A DNA stretch of 64,000 nucleotides from contig CAUYUJ010017915.1 in the NCBI GenBank assembly GCA_963575745.1, positions 663,792 through 727,791 of the forward strand, in the 5' to 3' direction. Made by a program: the position numbers and the translations under genes. Positions 29,118 to 41,524 of this stretch are shown here, in pieces. Within the stretch, counting starts at the first letter, position 1. Every line of letters begins with the position of its first letter. This DNA comes from Prorocentrum cordatum. Lineage: Eukaryota > Sar > Dinophyceae > Prorocentrales > Prorocentraceae. The notes below the pieces were generated by a model, which was given only the letters and a program-made list of their open reading frames with translations, made no database searches and was not told where the DNA came from.

Positions 29118-29770
29118 GCCTGTCTGCCTGTCTGCCTGTCTGCCTGTCTGCCTGTCTGCCTGTCTGCCTGTCTGCCTGTCTGCCTGTCTGCCTGTCTGCC
29201 TGTCTGCCTGTCTGCCTGTCTGCCTGTATGCCTGTCTGCCTGTCTGCCTGTATGTCTGTATGTCTGTATGCATGTATGCATGTATGCATGTATGCATGTA
29301 TGCATGCATGCATGTATGCATGTACGTATGTACGCATGTGTGTGTATGTCTGTGTGTTTGTATGTATGCACGTCCGTGCGTATGTATGTATGTCTGTCTG
29401 TCTGTCTGTCTGTCTGTATGTATGTATGTATGTATGTATGTATGTATGCATGTATATATGTATGTATGTATGTATGTATGCATGCATGTATGTATGTATG
29501 TATGTATGTATGCATGCATGTATGTATGTATGCATGTATGTATGTTTGTATATATGCCTGTATGTATGTATGCATGCAGGTATGGATGCATGTACGCATG
29601 CATGCATGTCTGTATGTATGCAGGTATGTATGTATGTATGTATGCAGGTATGTATGTATGTATGTATGTATGTAGGTAGGTAGGTAGGTAGGTAGGTAGG
29701 TAGGTAGGTAGGTCGGTAGGTAGGTAGGTAGGTAGGTAGGTAGGTAGGTAGGTAGGTAGGTGTGTGCGTG
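29070..29770. repeat. Compound tetranucleotide array, 700 bp
   Basis: The array passes through TGTC, TGCC-TGTC, TGTA/TGCA and finally GGTA units. Several frames are open only because of the periodicity. Just downstream, GTGTGCGGAGCTACACTGTC occurs twice (29780-29835). Confidence 0.95.
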
Positions 29771-29957
29771 TGTGCTTCATGTGTGCGGAGCTACACTGTC
29801 GTTAACATGTGTCACGTGTGCGGAGCTACACTGTCAATGCCGCGCTTTCCTGTGGCTTTGCTGCGTTCCTGCTCGCAACGCACACCGCCAGAGGCGGCGG
29901 AGAGCTTGAGAGATCCACCTACCCCCCCCCCACAACAAAAATACGAGGAGAGGCTGA

Positions 29958-30152
29958 CCGGCGGCGAGCGAGGGGGGAAGTGAGAAGCAGAAGGCTTTCT
30001 CGGGAGGCTGTGAGAAGCCCCCCGGTCTTCTGAGAAGTCTCCGGTGTCTTCGGGGAAGAGGGCTCAGGGAACCTCTGAGCAGGCCGTGGGGCTCCCGAGC
30101 CTTCCGAGAAGGCCCGCCCCTTCGCACTTCTCCCCCTTGCTCGCCGCCGAGC
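29958..30152. mobile_element. Family G element, complete
   Basis: The ends CGGCGGCGAGCGAGG plus GAAGTGAGAAG and CTTCGCACTTC plus GCTCGCCGCCG are long inverted repeats. Confidence 0.8.
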
Positions 30153-30359
30153 CGAGGAGCTGGAAGGAGGAACTCTGAGGTCCGACGTAGCGCAAACATG
30201 GCAGCCTCGCGACAAAATACAGCCGCAGCCCTGGACCCCGTCTTTTTATGCGCCGCGTTCCACAAGCCCGATCGATCGGCAGAGGGTCCCATATGGGGCC
30301 CGAGACCGGACGAAAACGCCGAGACTGAGACGCCAGGACCTCGGGGAAGCCGTACATTC

Positions 30360-30529
30360 GGGGGTGGACAGAACCCCCAACAGTGACACGTCGATTAGTG
30401 AATTGTCCGTTTTCGGTTCTCGAGAGGGCGCCGTGGCCGTTATGTTCCAGGCTTGCGCCCGCCAGGTTTGGGCCTCAGGTCGTTTTCACTGCACCACGTT
30501 TTACTAAAGGGGGGTCTGTCCATCCCCGA
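30360..30529 (+). mobile_element. Family D element copy 2
   Basis: The ends CGGGGGTGGACAGAACCCCC and GGGGGTCTGTCCATCCCCG are inverted repeats; the core is as in the other copies. Confidence 0.85.
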
Positions 30530-30904
30530 TACATGTTGGGACACGCTGTCCTCGCTCCAGGGCGCGCATCCATGGCCTCCTGGATGGGGTCGGAGCAGAT
30601 GGGTCCAGAGGATCGCCTTGGCATCGCTCGGACTTGTGCATGTTGTTCGGCGAGAACCCTCGAGGACCGTCCTGGGCCATCGAGCGCCAAAAAACACACA
30701 CGAAACCGAAAAATGCACGGGAAGTGGACGTCCGAGCGACGGCAAGTCGCGCCGCATCGCCGACTCGCCAGGCCGGCGCCCCAGGTGCGCCCGGCCCCGC
30801 CCCTCGAGCGGCGGCAGCTGGCATGATGGCGCAGTCGCTCCCGGCCAGCGGGGTCACGGGGGCGCTCGAAGTCGGGGCGGGGCATCCCCAGAGATCAAAC
30901 GCAT

Positions 30905-31072
30905 GGACAAAAATCAAGACGGAGGTTTTCCCTCTTTTCGGCCTCTAGGGGCCCTCGCCGGGCCTCGGGACCGTCAAAAAACGACTCGGGGTGAAAAACC
31001 GGTCCCAGTGAAGGGGTGGAGACTAACCGGGGACCCCGCATTGAAAAGGTCTCGGCGTCGGATCTCTGGGTC
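30905..31072 (+). repeat. Family H repeat copy
   Basis: It contains GACGGAGGTTTTCCCTCTTT and GACCGTCAAAAAACGACTC, as in the copies at 12529 and 40489. Confidence 0.65.
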
Positions 31073-31188
31073 CAAGAAGGTGGGCAGCGTCCGCTCTCGG
31101 CCGTGAATGGGGCTGCTCGGCGGCGAAGTCCGAATTCTGCCCTCGCCGATCCACGATGCAGGGCTCGGAAGTCGTCGGACAGGTGGCG

Positions 31189-31264
31189 AAATCCGAACCC
31201 TACCCCCGCCTCCCATGGACTCAGGAGAATCGATGGTGGGTGGGGGCAGGGTTCGGATGTCGTA
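31189..31264. repeat. Hairpin-forming inverted repeat
   Basis: CGAAATCCGAACCCTACCCC and GGGGGCAGGGTTCGGATGTC pair as a ~20-bp stem, with CCTCCCATGG and CGATGGTGGG extending it. Confidence 0.65.
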
Positions 31265-31331
31265 AGCTAGCTGCTCGCCCGGGCGAGCAGCGTGCGAGCC
31301 AGGCCCCGCGCAGCTGCGCAGGAGCCGCTCC

Positions 31332-31906
<575 letters not shown>

Positions 31907-31984
31907 GGCTTCGGTGGGGCGCCGTGGCGGCCAGCTCCGCGCCGGTGCCGCCCGCCGTGCGGTGCGGCGAGAGCTGGGGACGGT

Positions 31985-32420
31985 GACGAGGGTCACGCGT
32001 GGCGGTGGCGTATCTGGTGGAGGGCTGCTGCCTGGCGGATGACCCAGAGATCCGACGTCGTGATTTGTTCAATGTGTCCTGATCGGCGACGCCTCGGACA
32101 CGCGGCAGCCAGACGCAGAGTTCGTCGTCGCGCCCGTCGACTCAGCCCTCGATCGCTTCTTGCCCTCTGGGCGGGAGCAGCGCATCGACGAGGCCGAGAC
32201 CTTCTGGTTTGGGTTGTTTTTTGTTTGAGCGCGGGGCCGCCATCTGGAGGGTGCCGGCGTCGCCGTTGTCGCGGACAGCTCCGCGGCCGAAGGTTTCATC
32301 CGCAAGGGCATGCGCGACGACGACGACAAGGACACGAGCACAGAGGGGGGAGCGAACGACGAGGCGACAGGAGAGAGGAAAAGAAGAACTGCGCGGCACG
32401 TGCACCCCTTTTCATCCCAT
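31985..32420 (+). pseudogene. Coding-like fragments in shifted frames, unknown function
   Basis: Three adjacent protein-like pieces lie on the plus strand in different frames: RVAVAYLVEGCCLADDPEIR, then DAEFVVAPVDSALDRFLPSG, then VAVVADSSAAEGFIRKGMRD followed by an acidic stretch. They look like one protein broken by short introns or frameshifts. I recognise no family. Confidence 0.35.
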
Positions 32421-32728
32421 GAGCAGGGCATGCCAAGCACCTGTGCGTCATAGCTGCCCTGACAAAACTCGTTTCGAAACGCAACACGAACCGCGTTCAA
32501 AACGTCGATGTTGACACGCTGAGTGTTGATTCGGCACTTGATGGCCCACGTTTTGACGAGCGTGCCGCGCCAAACCTACGTTTTCAATATACGCATGGAT
32601 CTCCATGCCAACACGCTACGGGCCGTTTGTTGCGTATCGCGGCGGCTCAGCTGTTCATGGGCCGACCTCCATCCTCGGGCCTCGCGAAAAGAGGGGATCG
32701 GCACAAGGGGAGGGGTAGGACATCTGCT
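32421..32728. other. Gene-free stretch
   Basis: Nothing recognised beyond short frames. Confidence 0.4.
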
Positions 32729-32940
32729 GCATGCAGCTGGTTTGGGCCTCGCCGCCAAGCCCATGTTTCGATACGTGGACGGCACTTGGCGCCAGGAGGC
32801 GCCAGGAAACTCAGCTACGTGAGCTGATCCCCTACAGCCATCCTTCCCAAAGGGTCCCTTGCATCCTTGCCTCCTCAGTCCATCCTTGGCCAGCTACCAC
32901 GCCCCACTCGAAAAGCTTCGGGACGGCCTTCCCAGGCCCT
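32729..32940. repeat. Repeat family I copy
   Basis: The start (CATGCAGCTGGTTTGGGCCT) matches 40671. The end (TTGCATCCTTGCCTCCTCAG, CCACTCGAAAAGCTT) matches the ~115-bp tandem units at 44768-45005. Confidence 0.5.
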
Positions 32941-33062
32941 CGTAGCCTTTTATCGCGTATCCTTTTAATGATACGGGCCGGCTGCATCCTGCCCTTTCCT
33001 ATCCTGCCCCTTCGTCCTCCACGACAGCCGTGTGCCTATAGCCGTGTGGGCCTCCGGCCGTG

Positions 33063-33172
33063 CGCCTCCGAGCGCCGAGGGGGCGCGCCCCTCGCAGCGC
33101 AGGCCCTGGGCCTCGGCGGCTCCGGGCAGGAGTGGGGCGAGGCTGTGCAGGCCGCCCGCGCGCTCGCCGCCG
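33063..33172 (+). CDS. Coding-like island upstream of a T8 element
   Basis: The frame reads CASERRGGAPLAAQALGLGG, then SGQEWGEAVQAARALAAAAA. It stops being protein-like where T8 sequence begins. With 33331-33430 downstream, the T8 copy may be an intron. Unknown function. Confidence 0.35.
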
Positions 33173-33330
33173 CCGCCGCGTGTCTCGCTACAGGGGGGGG
33201 GGAGAAAAATGGGCAAACAAAACAGTCCGGGGACGATGTCTCGGTTGGTTTTGGACTGTCGTTGGACATGGCCTGGCTGTGTGGGCTGTTTCTCCCGAGA
33301 CCCGCCTGCAGGAGGACATGCCCGACCCGA
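33173..33330 (+). mobile_element. T8 element with degraded left end
   Basis: The left part GTGTCTCGCTACAGG is diverged. The interior and the right end (CCCGCCTGCAGGAGGACATG, CCCGACC) are typical. Confidence 0.65.
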
Positions 33331-33430
33331 GGCTGCGCGAGCTCCGCCGGGGCTCGGGCGGGCCGCTGCCCCTCGGCGTGCGCCGGGCTCGCACGCCCGG
33401 GGAAGCTGGCACGGCCAGGTCCTCAGAGGC
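33331..33430 (+). CDS. Coding-like island downstream of the T8 element
   Basis: The frame reads RLRELRRGSGGPLPLGVRRA, then RTPGEAG. It is short, and the support is its position directly after a T8 element. Confidence 0.25.
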
Positions 33431-33748
33431 GACGACAGGGGCAGATAGCCCAGGGGAGAGCAATACGTGCACTCAGGTGCGCCGATGATCGATGCCTTCG
33501 AAGAGGCTCCCGGGCGAATGCGTGTAGTGCCCGCCCCTGTGCTACTCGCCCTCCTCGTCGCCGCCGAGATCCGCTGCGTGTCTCTTGGATTTCCTGGGAC
33601 ATTGGGCCCCAGACGACCGAGGGGCACCGGGGCAGACTGTTCCGTCCACAGCCGCTGCGCCGCGGGTTTTTTTTGGAGGGGGGAGGCGGGAATTTCAAGA
33701 CGCAGTGGATCTGAATAGTTACGAATTTTGCCTTCGCAGGGAGCTGCG

Positions 33749-33837
33749 CGAGCCCTGCCGAGCTCTGACAGACCGTTGCTCCTCGGCCTGCGCCGAGCTC
33801 GCAGAGGCCAGCGGCAGCAGCTCAGGAGAGAAGAAGG
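33749..33837 (+). CDS. Coding-like exon between an AG acceptor and a GT donor
   Basis: TTTTGCCTTCGCAG precedes a protein-like frame: RELREPCRALTDRCSSACAE, then LAEASGSSSGEKK. It ends at GT (33838), where a family K repeat begins. Polypyrimidine-AG and GT make it the best-defined unassigned exon, but its function is unknown. Confidence 0.45.
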
Positions 33838-34000
33838 TACCGATGCCGCCACCCTTTCCTTGCTTTCGCCTTTCTCGGGCTTCTTGGGACGCCCTCGTCA
33901 CCGCGGCTGGATTCGCATCAAAACTGCGGTCAGAATACATCCAGGGAGAGGTCCAGGGAGTAGCAGTATCGGCACCCTCCCAGCAGCGGTTCGGGGAGAG
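33838..34000 (+). repeat. Family K repeat copy 2
   Basis: GTACCGATGCCGCCACCC and the following ~130 bp match the sequence from 5268. Confidence 0.5.
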
Positions 34001-34132
34001 GTCCGGTTCGGTCCCCCAGCAGCGAAAGCGGCCGACGTGGTGGCAGTGGCAGCGGCGGCTGCAGCAGCGGCGGTGGCAGCGGTGGGTTTTCCCGCCTCGG
34101 GTGGGTAGCGATGAGTGGCAACACATGAGATC

Positions 34133-34358
34133 AGGGGCCCCCGAACGGCGCGGTGACCGCACCGTGTAATGAGTCGATGGGAATCGGGGGGGACCGCACG
34201 GTTTTGGGAATCGGGTCGTTCTCCGATGGCGTCTTGGGCGACCGAGGCCTCCAGGGTTCCCAAACGATTCGGTGACGGACCGTGCGGCAAGGTCTTTGGG
34301 GATTCCGAAATCACTGCACGGTCTGTCACCGCACCGTTTCGGGACCCCCAAATGAGCA
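34133..34358. mobile_element. MITE-like element O
   Basis: The left end GGGGCCCCCGAACGGCGCGG plus TGACCGCACCGTG mirrors the right end CTGTCACCGCACCGTTTCGG plus GACCCCC. Two more CGGTGAC/ACCGTG words lie inside. Confidence 0.7.
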
Positions 34359-34800
34359 CACTCAGAGACGACCGTGGTCAACAGACGGTGCCCAGTGCAT
34401 CAGCCTTCTACCAGTCAGCCCAGCAAGCAATACACTGGCCATCGAATTCTATCCTGCGCTCTGACATTGCACTGTCGGTGCTACCCGCTCAACAGAGCAG
34501 GCAGCCACGCCTTCACTACCCCGAATAGCCGATCGATCTACTGATTCAGTCACCGACCGATCGACAAGTCAAGCACCAGGCTCCACTAAAGGAGAACCCG
34601 GTGAAGCAGGCAGAGAAGCCGCTGCAGTAGCAAATACTATTGGGAGGAGAGGGAGGAGGAGAGGCGGAGCACAAGAAGGAGGATGAGGAGGAGGAGGAGG
34701 AGGAGCTGGACAAGGAGGACACTCGGCAGCAGGAGGGGGAACACAGACGGAGGAGGACGCAGAGGAGGGCGAAGCAGGATGGTGGCGAGGATGATGCGAA
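34359..34800. other. Gene-free stretch
   Basis: It includes GGA-rich sequence at 34640-34830; frames across it are Glu/Arg-rich and not convincing. Confidence 0.4.
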
Positions 34801-34821
34801 TGTGGAGCAGGAGGAGGAGGA

Positions 34822-34955
34822 GTGCCTGGCGAGGATGTGGAGGCGCCCCCCCGCCAGAACCCCGCCGGGAGCCGGTTCGACGGGGGCGTAGGCCTCGCGC
34901 ACTTGTCGCAGACAGACCCGGCGGGGGCGCTGGAGGAGCGCGCCACGGCCTCCCT
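34822..34955 (+). CDS. Coding-like island, unknown function
   Basis: The frame reads GEDVEAPPRQNPAGSRFDGG, then VGLAHLSQTDPAGALEERAT. Its end runs into pyrimidine-rich sequence. Composition only. Confidence 0.35.
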
Positions 34956-36640
34956 TCAGTTACAACTTATCCTCCTCGTCTGCCTCCTCCCCCCCCACGC
35001 CTCCCGTCCCCCCCCCCCCCCCTTGGCCTGGAGGCCCACAGGAGGAGCGCGCGCGTGACGGGATGCTCCAGCGGCCCGAGTGCCAACCACGCCATCATAG
35101 TTTGACGCGGAATCGCAGCCTGCCTCCTCCCCCACCCGCCTCCTTGTTCTCCTTGCCCACCCATCCACTTCCCTTCCTTCTGCCCCCCCGCTCTTCTCCT
35201 TCCCTCCGCCATATATGTATGTGTATATGTACATGTGTGTATACTTATCGGCATACGCAAAGCTATCCCTTCCATGTTCCTCCCTCCGTCTCCCTTCCTC
35301 TCTCTTCCTCTCTCCCTCCTCCCGTCCCGTCTCATCCCCCCCTCCCTCCTCCGCATGCCCCTTCTCTTCCCTGCCTCTCTTCCCCCTCTGCTTTCGCGCC
35401 CTCGTCCTCTTCCTCCGTTCCAGCTTTGTCTGGCCGCTTCCCTGGTTTTGGGGTCTGACCTTGCCTTTGCTCGCACGACCTGCCTCTGCAGTCCCCAGTG
35501 TATTTTGCTTTCTTGGATCCACGCTTCTGCTCACATCCTCGGCCGCCTCCGACGCCTCCTCCCTGCCGAGCAGGCCCGTGCTCTGGCCACGCGCGCGCAA
35601 GAACTGCATGGTTCCGAGAGTTCTCCGTCGCCCGCGGCTCCCTCCTTCCCCCTTGTCCGCGTTCTCTTCCCTCCTCCTCCTCCTCCTCCTCCTCCTCTCC
35701 CCTCCTCCTTCCCTCCTTCCTCCTCCTCCTCCTCCTCCTCCTCCTCCTCCTCCTCCTCCTCCTCCTCCTCCTCCTCCTCCTCCTCCCCCACCTCCTCCTC
35801 GCTCCTGGCTGCGTTCCGCTGAGGCCCCGCCGCGCCCCTCGACGACCGCCTCCGACCGCGGCGTGGGCCAGCGCCGCTGCGAACAAAGAAAAAAAAAAGA
35901 GTCCTCTTCATCTTCTCCTCCACATCCTCTTCCTTTTGCTGCTCATTCCTCCCCTGCACAGTCCACTACAGATGCTAGAGAGGTGATCGCTGGGAGAGTG
36001 CGCGTCTCTTTGAGGCGCTCTCCCAGGCTTCAGGCGCTGATGAGGTAGGCCACGACCAGGACCCGCGGGGTGGGTCTCTTCCTTTTACCGTTAATGCTCC
36101 TGCACATGCGTTCGCTGAGGTTCGCGCTCGTGTATTTGCTTGTGGAATTCCCCTCCCCATCGTTTTACTGTATTCTTTCATGTTCCTCCTGCCCCTCCTG
36201 CCTTACCTTCGCACTCCTCATACTTACCCCTATCTTCCACGCGCTGCCATCGTCACTCCTCCTGCTTGACCTTCTGCTCGTCCTCCTGCTCCAAAGCGCT
36301 GCTCTAATTGAGACCGCGTGCCGACTCAGCGGGGCTCTGGCCGAGCCAGTCGGTTGTGTTAATTGAGGGCAGCCCCACCCGAGCAAAGGTGGTTTTAGAT
36401 TCAGCAAAGGTAGCTCAGCATGCTCTTCTACGCTGCGCATGCAGCATCGGTTGCATCAGGATGCTCAATGGTCGCCCTACCCCCCGCCCCCCGCAGACGC
36501 GGATAGGAGTACACTGTGTCATTATGGTCCGTGCGCTTGCCAACTTATGTTGTGCTCACCGGCCGAATGCCCCTTGCAGCCATGACTTGCAACGTGGCGT
36601 CGCTGTGTTGCGCGCAGGTTGCACAAGCATGGCGGTGACT
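34956..36640. other. Pyrimidine-rich, gene-poor stretch with a TCC tract
   Basis: TCC repeats occupy about 35665-35790; CTCC-rich segments lie on both sides. No gene was recognised up to the family N element. Confidence 0.6.
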
Positions 36641-36647
36641 AGGCTTT

Positions 36648-36822
36648 CGTAGAAGAAGGAGAAACGCAACAAATAGAAACTTTTGGCGCTCCGCGCGGAT
36701 TTCCTGGGTCCGTGGGCCCCCCCCCTTGGCGGCGCCTCCAGCGCCGCCCCTGCGCAGCTCCAAGGCACCCGCGCGAGCCTCCAAAAGTTTATGTTTGTGG
36801 CGTCTCTCCTTCTATTCCAGCC
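36648..36822. mobile_element. Family N element, best-preserved copy
   Basis: The ends are ~40-bp inverted repeats. AGAAGGAGAAACGCAACAAA and AAACTTTTGG on the left mirror CCAAAAGTTT and GTGGCGTCTCTCCTTCTATT on the right. Confidence 0.8.
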
Positions 36823-37935
36823 CCCCCTCACCCCCCCCTCCCTCCCCCCCTCCCCATCCCTCCCTCCCCCCTCCTCCCCTCCCCCTCCCCCTCACGGGCG
36901 TATCTCCTTCTGTGTCAGCCCCCCCCTCCCCCCCCCCTCCCCCTCTCACGGGCTCGCGCAGGCCCCTTTCCACCGCCTGGCCGTGCAGGCCTCGGGCGTG
37001 CCCCAGGCCTGCGCGGGCGAGGCTGCCGTGCGTGGTGCGGGCGCCCTCTCTCTCTCTCTCTCGCGCTTCCTGCCCGCGTGGGTTGCGGTTCCTGCACGGG
37101 CAGTCCCTTTGTCTCTTGGCGGATCTGGGGGGGGGGGCGGGGGGCGCTTTCCCCGCCGCCATTGGTCTCCAGTCCCCCTGTGGAGGCCTGTTCATGCTGC
37201 CGAGGTGGAGTGGTCTGGTGCGGGGAAACAACAAAGCAGCCCCCTTCCACCCCAGACAGACTGAGCCTGCTGCAGGCGGGTCTCTCAGGGGCGGAGATGT
37301 CCCTGTCGTGGAGATGTCCCTGTCGTTCTGCGGTGGGTGAGAAGCACGCGCGGCAGGCGCGGCTCGTGGGAATGCTCCAATGGTGGGGCGTCCCCATGCC
37401 AGGTCGTGTGGCTTGGTTTGGCCTAGCCTGCTCGCCTACGCCTACCACGCAGACTGCCACGTTGACAGCGAGCTGCGCTTTTGGTCTGAGCATCATGGAG
37501 AATGGTCCCGCGTACACGCTACACCCATCCCCGTACCGTACCATGAGGGAGAGTGGATTTAGTAGTCAGTCTCAGATGGTGCGGTTCTAATTTACGTTCA
37601 GTTGGTCCATTTCTCCATACTCTTCGCCTGGAGAGGAACCAGGTGACGGACATGCGCCTGCATACAAGGATAGAGCGTTGCAGGGGCTCACGAGCAACTT
37701 TACCTCACAGGGAGTACCGAGCGTACACGTTTCAATCCGCAGGTTGGGATATGTTCGGACCACTTGGGCAGAATCATCCCGTGAGCCACCAGCGAACCTA
37801 TGTGGATGCCGAGTGTCTCCAGACAAATCGATTATCATCCCGGTGTGTAGTGAGCGTCTGGATTGGGTGTTCCTTTTTCTCCTCGCCCCCACCTTCGCCA
37901 CTTTCCTCTTACTCCTCCTAGTATCTGTCGTCGTC
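36823..37935. other. Gene-free stretch
   Basis: C-rich runs (36820-36950) and a CT run (37050-37065) are seen; no gene or family was recognised. Confidence 0.4.
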
Positions 37936-37939
37936 TCCT

Positions 37940-38245
37940 TCACCAGCATCAGCATCATCACCATTATCATCATCACCATCATCATCATCATCATCATCAT
38001 CATGATCATCATCCTTACCATCATCAGCATCATTATCATCACCATAATCGCCACCACTACCATCTATCATCATCGTCATTATCATTAGCATCTTCATCAT
38101 CATCACCACCACCACAATCAGCAGCATCATCCTCATCAGCAGCATCATCATCTGCAGCTTCATCTTCACCTTCACCTTCTTGACCAACACCATCATCAGC
38201 ATCAGCAGCAGCATCATCAGAATCACCGTCGTCACCATTCCTCCT
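37940..38245. repeat. ATC/CAT triplet tract
   Basis: About 300 bp of imperfect ATC repeats, similar in kind to 15485-15715. Confidence 0.9.
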
Positions 38246-38865
38246 CGTCACCAGCATCAACAAGAAGCTCTGTTCCGTCAGATGGCGATATTCGGGCACG
38301 CGTGGATCGCACCTCCAAGCAGGACAGGGCCGAGTTGTCTTTGTGACCTACGTGGTCGATCCATGTCAGAGTCCAGCGGTTATTTTATGTTTGTGTGTGT
38401 TTGTGTGTTGGGGGGGGCAAGTGGCTGCGCCAAGAACAATGCAACTATCGCCCTCGGGGCCGACAACCCGACGTACATTTTTAATTCACAGCGATTTCGC
38501 TTTGGCCGCCCGCAAATCGTCGAACCCTGCGGGCGTCACCCTCTGGCAGAACGAAGAAGTCGCGCCTCGTGCCCAGGGCCGCCTGGTCCGAAGCCGTGCC
38601 CACCTCCGCCGCCTCCGCCGCCTCCGCCTTCGCCCTTCCCCTCCCCGCTTCCCTCGCCCCCCCCCCATCCCACTCAGCCACTCCTCCTCATCCGTCTCCT
38701 CCTCCTCCTCATCTTCCTGCCCCTCCGCCTCAGGATCTCCGCCTTCTGCTCCTTCTCATCTCACTCCTGCCTTTCTCCACCGGCTCCGCATCAGGACCTC
38801 CGCCTCCTGCTCCCGACCTTGTTCCGCTCGTGCTCCTTCACGCGGTAATCAAGCCCGAGTGCACA
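38246..38865. other. Gene-free stretch
   Basis: Frames here are Ser/Pro-rich; no family was recognised. Confidence 0.4.
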
Positions 38866-39035
38866 TGGTTCATTTCTAAGTATTCGAGTTCTTTGATTTT
38901 CTGGGGGCCAAGATCCTTTCATTTCTAATTGTTCTATCTTGGGCCTCTTCCTGGCCACCATGGGGCCAGGAACAAGTAGAAACGAGCACGATTAGAAATG
39001 AGCACGATTAGAAATGAACGACGTGCAGAGGATCT
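38866..39035. mobile_element. Family F element, uninterrupted copy
   Basis: GTGCACATGGTTCATTTCTA and AGAAATGAACGACGTGCAGA are inverted ends. The interior (GGCCAGGAACAAGTAGAAACG) gives the empty-site version of the copy at 43868-44215. Confidence 0.75.
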
Positions 39036-39280
39036 TCCGCCCTCTCCTCCGCCCGAGTTCTTCCTCCCTCCTGGGGCGGCCTAGAACGTGACCCCCGGGT
39101 GTCGCGCTGTGCTGGCCGCCAGGAGGTGCCGAGGGTCTTCTCGGCCAGGGGAGCGGCCACAGGCCGATAGGGGGGCGGGCTGCAGGCAACGGAGGGGAGA
39201 AGAGGTGATGCGCAGCAGCTGCCGGGGAGGAGAAAGGTCACACCTGGCCTCAAGGTGGAGCCTTTGAAGTACGGCGGCGG

Positions 39281-39421
39281 CATTGGATAAGGAATGCCTT
39301 TCTGGGGCCCAGACCCTGGCGCATTCCTTATTGTTTCCAGGCGAGGTGGGTGGCCAACGTCTGGCCGCCCATGGGTCTCGAGACCCTGGGTTCCTTATCG
39401 AAGGCATCCTTATCTAAAACC
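39281..39421. mobile_element. MITE-like element M
   Basis: GGATAAGGAATGCCTTTC and GAAGGCATCCTTATCT are inverted ends, extended inward by CAGACCCTGG and CGAGACCCTGGG words. Confidence 0.65.
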
Positions 39422-39544
39422 TACACCGTATTTGTCTTTGTCGCAAGTCTCCTGCACTACAGGCATCAGGCACGACGTGCTCGGCGTGGCCCCTGCAGAC
39501 GGGGCATGCCGGCGGCCGCGGCAGGGCGAGGGAGCGAGCAGGAA

Positions 39545-39715
39545 GCGAGAGGAGGAGGAGGAGGAGGAGGAGGAGGAGGAGGAGGAGGAAGAGGAGGAGG
39601 AGGAGGAGGAGGAGTTGGAGGAGGAGGAGGAGGAGGAGGAGAGGAGGAGGAGGAGGGGGAGGGGGGGAGGAGGAGGAGGAGGAGGAGGAGGAGGAGGAGA
39701 AGGAGGAGGAGGCCT
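39545..39715. repeat. GGA triplet tract
   Basis: About 170 bp of GGA repeats. Short Cys/Arg-rich frames on both sides might be exons but are not convincing. Confidence 0.9.
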
Positions 39716-40065
39716 CCAACGGTGTCTGCGCAGCCTCAGGTTGCACGGCTGCTCCCTGTGTATGCTCGTCACGTGTCCTGCTCACTCGGTCCAGGGGTAC
39801 CCCTGGCTTGGCGGGGTCAAGGTGCTCTGTTTTCCAGGTCCGGCCCGCACGGCGGATGCTGGGCAATGACGGAGAGTACCACCGATGCTGCATCACGCCC
39901 TGACGTCCCGAGCCCCCTCCCCATGAGTCAATGTCAGGAGGGGAGAAAACATAGACACCATTAATCGTCGATCCCCAGGAAGATGTGGAAACATGGGGGG
40001 AGCGGGGGGAAAGACGACAACCCAGAAACTAGGGGAAACTACGGGGAATCCTGGGACTCGTGTCT

Positions 40066-40103
40066 ATTTATGTGTGTGTGCGTGTGTGCGTGTGCGTGTG
40101 CGT

Positions 40104-40170
<67 letters not shown>

Positions 40171-40232
40171 CGTGTGTGTGTGTGTGTGCGTGTGTGTGTG
40201 TGTGTGTGCGTGTGCGTGTGCGTGTGTGTCCC
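40066..40232. repeat. GT/GCGT microsatellite
   Basis: About 165 bp of TGTG with TGCG interruptions. Confidence 0.95.
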
Positions 40233-40488
40233 AGGGCCCCTTTGCACGCGCACGCCCACTTCTATACTCCAGGGCGTGCACCCGCTGGAGCAAGAGGCGA
40301 GGCCTCACGGCGAGGGAGGAGCACACGGGCTCGACCCGCGCAGGCCGGGGAAGACGTTTCTGTTGAGAGACGGTGCGCGCGCCGCCGGCCCTCGAGAACA
40401 AAATGTGAGACCTGGGCGGCCGGCCCTCTCTCGGGCCGAACGGAAGGGGGGGACAGGGAAGCCGAGACCTCCTCGCGCTGTGAGAAAA

Positions 40489-40650
40489 TCACGACGGGAG
40501 GTTTTTCGTCATTTTCGGCCTCCGGGGGCCCTTCCCAGGCCTCGGGACCGTCAAAAAACGACTCAGGACGAAAAACCAGTGCTGGGGAAGGGGTCCAGAG
40601 TTCTGGGGGTCGACGTTGTGAAAAAATCACGACGTCGGGGGTCTGGGAAG
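40489..40650 (+). repeat. Family H repeat copy
   Basis: Bounded by TGAGAAAATCACGACGG and TGAAAAAATCACGACGTC. The core is nearly identical to 12529-12690. A family I start (CATGCAGCTGGTTTCGGCC) follows at 40671. Confidence 0.75.
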
Positions 40651-41154
40651 GGGGGGTTACGAAGTCCGCATGCAGCTGGTTTCGGCCCCGCCGCCGGGGC
40701 CATTCCTCGATATATCGAGGAATGGCCACGGCGCCGGGAAGATCAGTTGCGTGGGCTGATTCTCTACCCTGCCCTTTGCTATCCCCCCTTTTCGTTCCCC
40801 CTGACTCTTGTCCCCGCAGCCCTCGGGAATGTCAATCTGAAAAGCCGTGCGGTCAGGGAAAGTGTTCGGCGAGATCTGGACTCTGAGAAGGGGACGGCGT
40901 CCGTTCTTGCAGCCGCGAAGATGCTGAGGGTCAGGATGGGAGGATGTGAGGCGGTCTCGGGCCAGCGAGGCCACCTGTTGTAAGGAGGTGCCTATCGAGA
41001 GCGCGAATTCCAAGTGCACCCTCGCAGTCCTGGGCAAGTGCAAGGCTATGTATTATGTAGTGAAGCAGTCTTCGGCGAGAGCAACACTCTGAAACGGTAC
41101 TGTTGCCATCCATGTAAGAGCTGGGGTTCAGACGAAGGCGCACGGCGCGAGAAA

Positions 41155-41252
41155 GGGAGAGAGAGAGAGAGAGAGAGAGAGGCAGGATGAGAGATAGAGA
41201 GCGAGAGAGAGAGAGAGAGAAAGAAAGAAAAACAAGAGAGAGAGAGAGAGGC
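41155..41252. repeat. GA microsatellite
   Basis: AGAGAG repeats with a short interruption. Confidence 0.95.
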
Positions 41253-41524
41253 ACATATATTCAAAACTTCCTGCCTCAATCCGCGCACATGCGCCAGGGC
41301 CGCCTCAGCGGGGAAGTTGGTAAACCAGGACACTGGCGCGTCCGGGACAATTGGAGCCCGACTCTTTGTTTTTATATGGCGTCTGGCGGCCTCCCCCCCT
41401 CCGCCCGCCTGCCCGCGGGCTCGGCCCGGACGCGTGCCCGGCCCTGGGAAGCGTGTTGGGCCAGCACTGCACACCCCGTAGGGCCATTTCCTCATCCCTC
41501 GGGGGCCTTGAGACGGGGGTCAAT

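Noticed and set aside
28980-29770. 200-345 codon frames in the TGTC/TGTA array
   Set aside because: Tetranucleotide periodicity keeps all frames open; not coding.
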